Assembly (NCBI RefSeq): GCF_045105435.1
Contig: NZ_JBGCDL010000182.1
Location: 1 to 8,006 of the forward strand
DNA from: Kordia sp045105435
GTDB lineage: Bacteria > Bacteroidota > Bacteroidia > Flavobacteriales > Flavobacteriaceae
Direction of reading: 5' to 3'
Length of the DNA stretch: 8,006 nt
The translations under genes were made by a program, and so were the position numbers. Below are positions 1-5,464 of this stretch, piece by piece (within the stretch, counting starts at the first letter, position 1; every line of letters starts with the position of its first letter). The notes under the pieces are model-generated. The model was not told the origin of the DNA and did no database searches. It saw only the letters and a program-made list of their open reading frames with translations.

Positions 1-660
1 GAAGTACTTTCAACTGTTATATTAAATAAAAATTACGAAACACAATTTGAAGTTACAGATGAAACTTCTTTAAAAGCAATTTTACGATTGACAGAAGAAG
101 AAAATATAATGTGTTTAAATTTTGCTTCCGCGAAAAACCCTGGTGGTGGATTCTTAAATGGCGCGCTTGCTCAAGAAGAAAGTTTGGCAATTGGTTCTAG
201 TTTATATGCAAGTCAGATGGAGAATTTTGAATTCTATGAAAATCATAGAAACATGAAATCTTGTATGTATACGGACAGTATGATTTACAGTCCAAAAGTA
301 CCTTTCTTTAGAGATAACAAAGGTGAATTAATTGAAAAGCCAGTGTTATGCTCGGTAATTACATCGGCTGCTGTAAACTTTGGTGTTGTAAAAAGAGTTG
401 AAGAACGTAAAATTTCAGAAGTTCCCACTATCATGCGAACACGAATTGAAAAAGTATTGGCATTGTCTGTTTTACACGGAAATGATACACTAATACTCGG
501 CGCTTGGGGCTGTGGCGTTTTTCAAAACGATCCTGTATTAATTGCAAGACTTTTTAAAGAAGTATTAGAAACAACATTTAAAAATCAATTTAAAAAAGTG
601 GTGTTTGCTATTTATGATAGAGACGAAAAATTTATAACACCATTCAGACAAGAATTTTAA
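1..660 (+). CDS. Microbial-type poly(ADP-ribose) glycohydrolase (TIGR02452 family), 5'-truncated by window edge
   Basis: The reading frame is open from base 1 to the TAA at 658-660, giving 219 residues, so the true start lies left of the window. Family members are usually some tens of residues longer at the N terminus. The PARG signature is present: GGG at residues 48-50 (nt 142-150) followed by QEE at 58-60, where the paired glutamates are the catalytic acids known from bacterial PARG. A second family block, GAWGCGVF, lies at nt 499-522. Bacterial PARGs carry a macrodomain fold and hydrolyse ribose-ribose bonds of poly(ADP-ribose); some also act on ADP-ribosylated nucleic acid ends. It is cytosolic, with no signal peptide visible in the part seen. 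The next gene starts 2 nt after its stop, so the two are probably co-transcribed. A TTG codon at 88 could mimic a start but would cut into the fold. Family assignment is firm; substrate is unknown. Confidence 0.9.
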   Translation, partial: EVLSTVILNKNYETQFEVTDETSLKAILRLTEEENIMCLNFASAKNPGGGFLNGALAQEESLAIGSSLYASQMENFEFYENHRNMKSCMYTDSMIYSPKVPFFRDNKGELIEKPVLCSVITSAAVNFGVVKRVEERKISEVPTIMRTRIEKVLALSVLHGNDTLILGAWGCGVFQNDPVLIARLFKEVLETTFKNQFKKVVFAIYDRDEKFITPFRQEF

Positions 661-662
661 TC

Positions 663-1184
663 ATGAAAATACAAATTTTACAAGCTGACATCACTACAGT
701 AAAAGTAGCCGCAATCGTCAATGCAGCTAACTCATCATTACTTGGCGGCGGTGGTGTTGATGGCGCAATTCATAGAAAAGGCGGATCAGAAATTTTGGAA
801 GCTTGTAAAAAAATTCGAGCGCGACAAGGGAAATGTAAAACTGGTGATGCTGTCATTACTACAGCTGGAAAATTACCTTCTAGCTATGTAATTCATACGG
901 TTGGACCAGTTTGGAATACTGGTGGAAAAGACAAGGAAGAACGCTTAGCAAATTGTTATACAAACAGTTTGAATTTGGCAATTGAACACAATATTAAAAC
1001 CATTGCATTTCCAAATATTAGCACAGGAATTTATAAGTTTCCAAAACAATTAGCGGCTGAAATCGCATTAAAAACGATTGCAGCATACGAACATAAAAAT
1101 ACCATTGATGAACTCTATTTCTGTTGTTTCGATCAGGAGAATTACGAGATTTATCACGAATTATTAAAAAATGAAAACACATAG
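663..1184 (+). CDS. MacroD-type macrodomain protein (ADP-ribosyl / O-acetyl-ADP-ribose hydrolase)
   Basis: A single-domain macrodomain protein of 173 aa, the usual size for the MacroD/YmdB class. Visible landmarks are the adenine-contacting Asp in QADI (D9), the NAANSSLLGGGGVDGAIH loop at residues 20-37 containing the asparagine and aspartate (D34) used by MacroD enzymes, GDAVITTAG at 61-69, GPVW at 81-84, and the phosphate loop PNISTGIYKFP at 117-127. MacroD enzymes remove mono-ADP-ribose from acidic residues, deacetylate O-acetyl-ADP-ribose, and can release ADP-ribose from phosphorylated nucleic acid ends; the related yeast Poa1p dephosphorylates ADP-ribose 1''-phosphate, a product downstream of Tpt1. 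That link matters because a Tpt1 homologue lies three genes downstream. The gene starts 2 nt after the PARG stop and overlaps the following gene by 14 nt, which suggests translational coupling. Family assignment is firm; which of these reactions it performs is open. Confidence 0.93.
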   Translation: MKIQILQADITTVKVAAIVNAANSSLLGGGGVDGAIHRKGGSEILEACKKIRARQGKCKTGDAVITTAGKLPSSYVIHTVGPVWNTGGKDKEERLANCYTNSLNLAIEHNIKTIAFPNISTGIYKFPKQLAAEIALKTIAAYEHKNTIDELYFCCFDQENYEIYHELLKNENT

Positions 1185-2088
1185 ATTACAATTAGCACAA
1201 AAATCATTGCTTGGAAATAGTATTGGTGACGCATTTGGCGAAAGTTTCTTTGGTCCAGAAGATGCTGTGTACAATGCTATTCACTTTCGTGAGATTCCAC
1301 AAACGACTTGGGAATTCACAGATGATACCGTAATGGCAATTGCAATCTATACATCATTGGAAACCTTTGGTGAAATCAATCAGGATTTTATTGCTAAAAC
1401 GTTCGCTAGAAACTATCATTTAGACTTCAATAGAGGTTACGGACCTGCCATGCACAGAACCATGCGCGCGATTGAAGCTGGCGAAAACTGGAAAGAAGTT
1501 TCAAAAGCAGCTTTCAGCGGAATGGGTTCTATGGGAAATGGCGGCGCAATGCGTGCTGGTTTAATCGGAGCGTATTTTTATGATGATTTGAAGAAAGTAA
1601 CAACACAAGCTTTTCTATCATCTGAAATTACGCATGCAAATGAAGAAGGTTGTGTTGGCGCAATGGCAGTTGCAGTTGCCACAGCGATTAATACGCAATT
1701 ACAAATTGATAATAAAACGCTTGAACCAAACGAATTCATCAAAAAAGTAGTTGCTCAATTGCCTGATTGTGATACGACGTCTAAGATCAAAAAATCAATA
1801 ACGGTTTTACCAAATTACGACATTAGAACAGTCGTTTCAATCTTAGGGAATGGTGTAAAAATGATTGCACAAGACACAGTTCCGATTTCAATTTGGATTG
1901 CGGCGCATCATCAAACAGATTTCCAAGAAGCCATTTGGAGAGCAGTTTCCGCTTTAGGCGATAGAGATACGATTTGTGCGATTGTTGGTGCAATTACCAT
2001 CATGAATACAAAAGATGAGAACATTCCAGCAGACTGGAAAAACAAGGTAGAAAACTGGCGTAACAGTGAGTTTTATCAAAAAAATTAG
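1171..2088 (+). CDS. ADP-ribosylglycohydrolase (DraG/ARH family)
   Basis: A 305-aa protein, close to the family norm of about 300 aa. It has the standard ARH landmarks: GNSIGDAFGE at residues 15-24, the metal-binding triplet TDD at 50-52, GNGGAMR at 122-128, the TH pair at 154-155, and a C-terminal GDRDT block at 263-267 that supplies the second set of Mg2+ ligands. ARH/DraG enzymes use two divalent metals to remove ADP-ribose from arginine, serine, DNA or free O-acetyl-ADP-ribose depending on the subfamily. The fold is all-alpha and unrelated to the macrodomains upstream, so this operon carries two unrelated hydrolase folds for the same ligand class. It begins inside the macrodomain gene (14-nt overlap) and ends 5 nt before the DUF4291 gene. 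The start is fixed because the glycine-rich first motif follows so closely. The substrate cannot be read from sequence. Confidence 0.93.
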   Translation: MKTHRLQLAQKSLLGNSIGDAFGESFFGPEDAVYNAIHFREIPQTTWEFTDDTVMAIAIYTSLETFGEINQDFIAKTFARNYHLDFNRGYGPAMHRTMRAIEAGENWKEVSKAAFSGMGSMGNGGAMRAGLIGAYFYDDLKKVTTQAFLSSEITHANEEGCVGAMAVAVATAINTQLQIDNKTLEPNEFIKKVVAQLPDCDTTSKIKKSITVLPNYDIRTVVSILGNGVKMIAQDTVPISIWIAAHHQTDFQEAIWRAVSALGDRDTICAIVGAITIMNTKDENIPADWKNKVENWRNSEFYQKN

Positions 2089-2093
2089 AAAAC

Positions 2094-2729
2094 ATGAAAT
2101 TACACATACAAAACTATATAGAACAAAATAATGAATGGCCACAAAACGGACATCATATTATGGCACAATACGATGATGAAAAAATAATCGTATATCAATC
2201 GTACAGACCAGCAATTGGAAATTTTGCTGCTGAAAATCAATTTTTTGGCGGACCATTTAGCTTGGAACGAATGACCTGGATAAAACCAAATTTTCTTTGG
2301 ATGATGTACCGAAATGGTTGGGGAAAGAAAGTTGGACAAGAAGTCGTATTGGCGATTCATTTGAAGCGTGAAGCTTTTCAAAAATATTTGGAAAATGCAG
2401 TACATTCTTCTTTCAAACCTGAATTATATGAATCACAAGAAGTCTGGAAAAAAGCAGTTGGAGCATCAAATGTACGTTTGCAATGGGATCCAGATCACGA
2501 TCCGTATGGTGCAAAATTGGAACGTAGAGCAATTCAGATTGGAATCAGAAATGAATTTATCCGCAGTTATGCTAAAGAAGATATTCTTGAAATAGAAGAT
2601 ATCTCTGCGTTTGTCGCAGAACAATATGAATTCGTCAAAACAAATCAATTAGACAAACTAATGATTCCTGCAGAACGTCCTTTTTTACCAGAAGGCGAGG
2701 AATTACAACGAAAATTACAATTACAATGA
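2094..2729 (+). CDS. DUF4291 family protein, function unknown
   Basis: A 211-aa soluble protein that I recognise as DUF4291, a family without an established biochemical role. Conserved-looking blocks are VYQSYRPAIG at residues 33-42, an aromatic block MTWIKPNFLWMMYRNGWG at 60-77, and a late block around QWDPDHDPYGAK (130-141) followed by RRAIQIGIR at 144-152. No signal peptide, membrane helix or zinc motif is visible. It sits between the ADP-ribosylglycohydrolase (5-nt gap) and the KptA gene (4-nt ATGA overlap), so it is almost certainly co-translated with enzymes acting on ADP-ribose or NAD+. By context it could be an ADP-ribosyl transferase-like enzyme, an ADP-ribose reader, or an RNA-binding partner of KptA; this is inference from neighbours and from conserved Tyr, Arg and Trp residues that could hold a nucleotide. 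The family call is good, the function is not known. Confidence 0.85.
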   Translation: MKLHIQNYIEQNNEWPQNGHHIMAQYDDEKIIVYQSYRPAIGNFAAENQFFGGPFSLERMTWIKPNFLWMMYRNGWGKKVGQEVVLAIHLKREAFQKYLENAVHSSFKPELYESQEVWKKAVGASNVRLQWDPDHDPYGAKLERRAIQIGIRNEFIRSYAKEDILEIEDISAFVAEQYEFVKTNQLDKLMIPAERPFLPEGEELQRKLQLQ

Positions 2730-3265
2730 GTAAAAAAAATAAAAGCATAAGCAAATTTCTAAGTTATGTACTTAGACACAATCCTGATAAACTAGGAATT
2801 ACACTCGATGAAAACGGTTGGACTTCAGTCGCTGTTTTACTTGAAAAAATAAACGTTGGAGCATATTCTCTTTCCATGGAGGAATTAGAAGATGTTGTGG
2901 CAACAAACAATAAAAAACGTTTTGCTTTCAATGAAGACAAAACGATGATTAGAGCAAGCCAAGGACATTCTGTAAATATCGATTTAGGCATACAACCAAA
3001 AGAACCTCCGAATTATTTATATCACGGAACAGTTGAAAAATTTATCACATCAATTCAAGAAAAAGGATTGATCAAAGGAACGAGACAACATGTACATTTA
3101 AGTGCAGATAAAGAAACCGCAATCAATGTGGGAAGCAGACGCGGAAAACCAATCATTCTTACCGTAAGAAGCGGTGAAATGCATGCGCAGCATCACAATT
3201 TTTATCAATCAGAAAATGGTGTTTGGCTCACGGAAACAGTTCCAACGGAATTTATAGAATTTTAA
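2726..3265 (+). CDS. kptA: RNA 2'-phosphotransferase (Tpt1/KptA family)
   Basis: A 179-aa protein, the normal length for bacterial KptA. Tpt1/KptA enzymes transfer an internal 2'-phosphate from RNA to NAD+, releasing nicotinamide and ADP-ribose 1''-2''-cyclic phosphate. The N-terminal winged-helix part carries LSYVLRHNPDKLGI at residues 12-25, with the catalytic Arg17-His18 pair, and KKRFAF with Arg65. The C-terminal ADP-ribosyltransferase-like part carries YHGT at 99-102 for NAD+ binding, HVHLS at 122-126, and SRRGKP at 137-142 containing the last catalytic arginine (138 or 139). The Arg-His-Arg-Arg quartet known from characterised members is therefore present and the enzyme looks active. 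The start overlaps the DUF4291 stop by 4 nt (ATGA). Its native substrate in bacteria is unclear because most lack the tRNA splicing that makes 2'-phosphates; some family members also ADP-ribosylate 5'-phosphate nucleic acid ends. Confidence 0.95.
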   Translation: MSKKNKSISKFLSYVLRHNPDKLGITLDENGWTSVAVLLEKINVGAYSLSMEELEDVVATNNKKRFAFNEDKTMIRASQGHSVNIDLGIQPKEPPNYLYHGTVEKFITSIQEKGLIKGTRQHVHLSADKETAINVGSRRGKPIILTVRSGEMHAQHHNFYQSENGVWLTETVPTEFIEF

Positions 3266-3267
3266 AA

Positions 3268-3723
3268 ATGATACTGCTTTTAAAAAATCTTTTTCAAAAG
3301 AAAAAAGTTGATGGTTTTGATGTGAAAAAAATTGTCCACATCGAAAATGAAACAATAAAGTTTAACGATTATAAAGTATTTTCAGATGAAGAAAGATTAA
3401 TTGAAGAACTGTCATTTTCTGAAGTTGAATGGATTGAAATTGATGCTGATTTTATTGATTATTCAACAATTGAACCTTGTCTTTACATTAAAGTAGAGAA
3501 CAGTTTAAATTCTATTCATTTTTCAATAATTGAAGATCCTGAAAAAGAATTCGTAAAAGAGCTATTTAAAGTATTTCAAATTGATGAAAAACATCTTGCT
3601 TTTCTTAATAAGAAACAAAAAAGAAAGGTTGTTTATACTAGAAATAAAAGTATAAAACATCCTAAAGTAGATAATTCTAAGACAGGAATTTTTCAAAAGA
3701 AACAAAAATCATGGAAAAACTAG
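3268..3723 (+). CDS. Unrecognised 151-aa protein, very AT-rich gene
   Basis: I do not recognise this protein. I chose the ATG at 3268, 2 nt after the kptA stop, over an in-frame TTG at 3223 that would lie inside kptA. The N terminus MILLLKNLF is mildly hydrophobic but only about seven residues long, too short for a convincing membrane segment. The middle is acidic, with alternating hydrophobic and charged stretches (for example SEVEWIEIDADFIDY) suggesting a small alpha/beta domain. The last 40 or so residues are rich in Lys and Arg (KKQKRKVVYTRNK), which could contact RNA or membrane phosphates. By hand count GC is 111 of 456 bases, about 24%, against about 38% in a 180-nt sample of the next gene. 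It overlaps that gene by 13 nt. The low GC hints at a younger or transferred gene. It is probably expressed, given its operon position, but no function can be assigned. Confidence 0.7.
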   Translation: MILLLKNLFQKKKVDGFDVKKIVHIENETIKFNDYKVFSDEERLIEELSFSEVEWIEIDADFIDYSTIEPCLYIKVENSLNSIHFSIIEDPEKEFVKELFKVFQIDEKHLAFLNKKQKRKVVYTRNKSIKHPKVDNSKTGIFQKKQKSWKN

Positions 3724-4280
3724 AAGATCACATATACGTCATTGACAACTTTTTATCGCATGAGGAATGTGATGAAATGATTGCCAAAAGTGAAAAAAAG
3801 AAATATAAAGAAGCTAAAGTAAACCTGCGCGGAAGACAAGTATTAATGACTACGGTTCGGAACAATTTGCGAGTCATGTATAAAGATGAAGCGTATGCGG
3901 AAGCACTTTGGGAAAAAATCAAAGCGCATGTTCCTGCACAAATTGGGTACAATCATGCATTTGGCTTAAATGAAATGCTTCGCTTCTATAAATATGAAAT
4001 AGGACATCGATTCAAAATGCACAGAGATGGAAGCTATCGCCGTAACGAAACAGAGGCAAGTCAGTATAGCTTTCTCATCTATTTGAACGACAATTTTATA
4101 GGTGGAGAAACTGTATTCCATTCTGGAACAACGATTCGCCCTAAAAAAGGAAGTGCGTTACTATTTTTACATGGTTTACGCCATGAAGGAGCTTTATTAA
4201 AAAGCGGAATAAAATACGTACTTCGAACAGATATTATGTACAAATACATTCCTAAAATTGAGGAATCATGGAAAACTTAA
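3711..4280 (+). CDS. 2-oxoglutarate-Fe(II) oxygenase, prolyl-4-hydroxylase-like
   Basis: A 189-aa protein with the double-stranded beta-helix signature of 2OG-Fe(II) dioxygenases. The iron-binding triad is visible as His104-x-Asp106 (in RFKMHRDGS) and His158 (in GLRHEG), with Lys168 ten residues later in the position that usually binds the 2-oxoglutarate carboxylate. GGETVFHSG at 131-139 and KKGSALLF at 145-152 are typical of the prolyl-4-hydroxylase subgroup. The enzyme would couple 2-oxoglutarate decarboxylation to hydroxylation of a protein side chain or another substrate; oxidative nucleic acid repair in the manner of AlkB is possible but the motifs fit P4H better. It is cytosolic. The start overlaps the preceding gene by 13 nt and the stop overlaps a 43-codon frame by 13 nt. 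Its presence among ADP-ribose and RNA 2'-phosphate enzymes is not explained by known pathways. Confidence 0.88.
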   Translation: MEKLEDHIYVIDNFLSHEECDEMIAKSEKKKYKEAKVNLRGRQVLMTTVRNNLRVMYKDEAYAEALWEKIKAHVPAQIGYNHAFGLNEMLRFYKYEIGHRFKMHRDGSYRRNETEASQYSFLIYLNDNFIGGETVFHSGTTIRPKKGSALLFLHGLRHEGALLKSGIKYVLRTDIMYKYIPKIEESWKT

Positions 4281-4399
4281 AAGAAATATATGATCTTCCG
4301 AGAGATATTGTTATTGAAAAAATAGATCAAGATCTAAAAGATGAAGATAAATTGGAATGTCCAAAATGTGAAGCTGTGATGCATCCAAATATTTTATAG
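4268..4399 (+). CDS. Small 43-aa CxxC protein (putative)
   Basis: A short open frame starting at the ATG inside the end of the oxygenase gene (13-nt overlap) and ending at TAG 4397-4399, 21 nt before the phosphoesterase. The product begins MENLKEIYDLP, is acidic in the middle (DQDLKDEDK), and ends with ECPKCEAVMHPNIL. The Cys31-Pro-Lys-Cys34 knuckle followed by His39 looks like one half of a zinc ribbon; the second half is absent, so metal binding would require a dimer, His39 with another ligand, or a partner. GC by hand count is 36 of 132 bases, about 27%, similar to the AT-rich gene at 3268. The junction with the oxygenase gene nearly copies the junction upstream of it, which supports real translation by coupling. 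It could instead be a remnant of a longer zinc-ribbon protein. No family recognised. Confidence 0.5.
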   Translation: MENLKEIYDLPRDIVIEKIDQDLKDEDKLECPKCEAVMHPNIL

Positions 4400-4420
4400 T
4401 ATTTTAGAAGAAAATTTAAA

Positions 4421-5176
4421 ATGAGAACACTTGCAATAGGAGACATACACGGAGGATTTAAAGCATTAACGCAAGTGTTAAATCGTGCCAATGTTACCAC
4501 AGATGATACGCTGATTTTTATGGGCGATTATGTAGATGGATGGAGTGAATCAGCGGAATTAGTTGAGTTTCTCATACAATTAAACACCAAGCAAAAATGT
4601 ATTTTCATTCGTGGAAATCATGATGTTTGGTGTCATGAATGGCTCATGGATGGACATGTAAATGATGTTTGGTACATGCATGGCGGAAAAGAAACCTTAG
4701 AAAGTTATGAACGTGTCAACTATAACAAACAACAGCATTTAGCATTCTATGAAAATTTAGAAAACTATTATATTGACGATGAAAATAGATTGTTTCTTCA
4801 TGCCGGATTTACCTCAATGCACGGCGTTTTAAAAGAGCATTATCACAAGAATTTCTATTTTGATAGAACGCTGATTGAATCTGCGCTATTGGCCGAAAAA
4901 ATAGGATTAGATAATCTCAGTGATTCACGATATGCACCAAGACGATTTCAGCATTACAAAGAAATATATGTAGGTCATACACCAACAATTAATTATGATT
5001 GTCATATACCAATTAAAGCACATAATTTATGGGATGTAGATACTGGCGCTGCTTTTACAGGAAAACTTTCTATTTTAGATATTGATACGAAAGAATTTTG
5101 GCAAAGTGATCCACTTCCAGAACTATATCCTGATGAAAAAGGAAGAAATAAAATGCGTGTCATTCGTAGAAAGTAA
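4421..5176 (+). CDS. Metallophosphoesterase, PPP serine/threonine phosphatase-like
   Basis: A 251-aa calcineurin-like phosphoesterase. The PPP-family metal-site motifs appear in order: GDIHG at residues 7-11 (Asp8, His10), GDYVDG at 35-40 (Asp36), RGNHD at 64-68 (Asn66, His67), HAGF at 127-130, and GHTPT at 185-189, followed by DTGAA at 207-211. This pattern is shared by bacterial protein phosphatases and diadenosine tetraphosphate hydrolases of the ApaH type, so the substrate may be a phosphoprotein, a dinucleoside polyphosphate, or a nucleotide phosphate. In this operon, a phosphate ester made from ADP-ribose or RNA ends by KptA chemistry is an attractive substrate, but that is inference. 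The start codon follows an AT-rich leader (AAATTTAAA) without a clear Shine-Dalgarno, as is usual in Bacteroidota. It is the last gene of the packed run; a 288-nt gap follows. Confidence 0.9.
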   Translation: MRTLAIGDIHGGFKALTQVLNRANVTTDDTLIFMGDYVDGWSESAELVEFLIQLNTKQKCIFIRGNHDVWCHEWLMDGHVNDVWYMHGGKETLESYERVNYNKQQHLAFYENLENYYIDDENRLFLHAGFTSMHGVLKEHYHKNFYFDRTLIESALLAEKIGLDNLSDSRYAPRRFQHYKEIYVGHTPTINYDCHIPIKAHNLWDVDTGAAFTGKLSILDIDTKEFWQSDPLPELYPDEKGRNKMRVIRRK

Positions 5177-5265
5177 TCCGCATGTCTAAAAGCAAATAGC
5201 TACAAATTTTTTCAAAATTTTCGCAATGTCGTTTCTAAGCAATTGAAGGTTTCTAATTCCTTAAT

Positions 5266-5321
5266 GTCATTCCGAAAATCCACTTTAAACCAAAATAGAT
5301 TCCTGACTATGCAGGAATGAC
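5266..5321 (+). repeat. REP-like inverted repeat element in the intergenic gap
   Basis: GTCATTCC at 5266-5273 is matched by its exact inverse GGAATGAC at 5314-5321. Nested inside the right end is a hairpin with a 7-bp stem, ATTCCTG at 5299-5305 and CAGGAAT at 5312-5318, around a 6-nt loop. Intergenic elements of this GTCATTCC/CAGGAAT type recur in many flavobacterial genomes. The hairpin lies about 120 nt after the phosphoesterase stop and has no following T tract, so it is not a classical terminator, although it could protect or end the operon transcript. Confidence 0.6.
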
Positions 5322-5406
5322 TATCGATGTTCCAAATTCAGTTTCAACTTCGATTTTAATTTCGAGTTATTTTCCCGTAATTTCAACGAATAAAACGCAA
5401 ATTTAC

Positions 5407-5436
5407 TTGTCAATTCTAAAAAACATTTTATATTTG
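5407..5436 (+). promoter_or_regulatory. Predicted Bacteroidota promoter for the NAMPT gene
   Basis: TTG at 5407-5409 and TATATTTG at 5429-5436 fit the Bacteroidota housekeeping promoter pattern TTG-N(17-23)-TAnnTTTG with a 19-nt spacer. The predicted transcript would begin near 5441-5443, about 22-24 nt before the ATG at 5465. No other stretch in this gap fits as well. Confidence 0.65.
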
Positions 5437-5453
5437 CGTATATTTAACGCAAA
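5433..5453. promoter_or_regulatory. Candidate operator: 7-7-7 inverted repeat over the promoter
   Basis: TTTGCGT at 5433-5439 and its exact inverse ACGCAAA at 5447-5453 are separated by 7 nt. The left arm includes the last four bases of the -7 element and the repeat spans the predicted transcription start, a position where a bound dimer would block transcription. A third direct copy of ACGCAAA lies upstream at 5395-5401. The regulator is not in the window; a Nudix-related NAD regulator (NrtR type) would fit the gene's role, but I cannot match the site to a known consensus. Confidence 0.4.
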
Positions 5454-5464
5454 ATAACATTCCT

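Noticed and set aside
88..660. TTG at 88 as the start of the PARG-type gene
   Set aside because: The frame is open to base 1 and the residues before 88 read like normal family sequence; starting at 88 would leave almost nothing before the catalytic signature.
1954..2405. Two minus-strand open frames across the ARH/DUF4291 junction
   Set aside because: They lie opposite strong conserved genes, and their products are rich in Phe, Ile, Ser and Cys as expected from reading AT-rich genes backwards. No recognisable domain.
3223..3267. Earlier TTG start for the 151-aa gene
   Set aside because: It lies inside the conserved end of kptA, and a good ATG sits 2 nt after the kptA stop, matching the packing of the other genes.
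5177..5464. A small gene in the 288-nt gap
   Set aside because: The ATG codons found run into stops within a few codons, and nothing looks coding.
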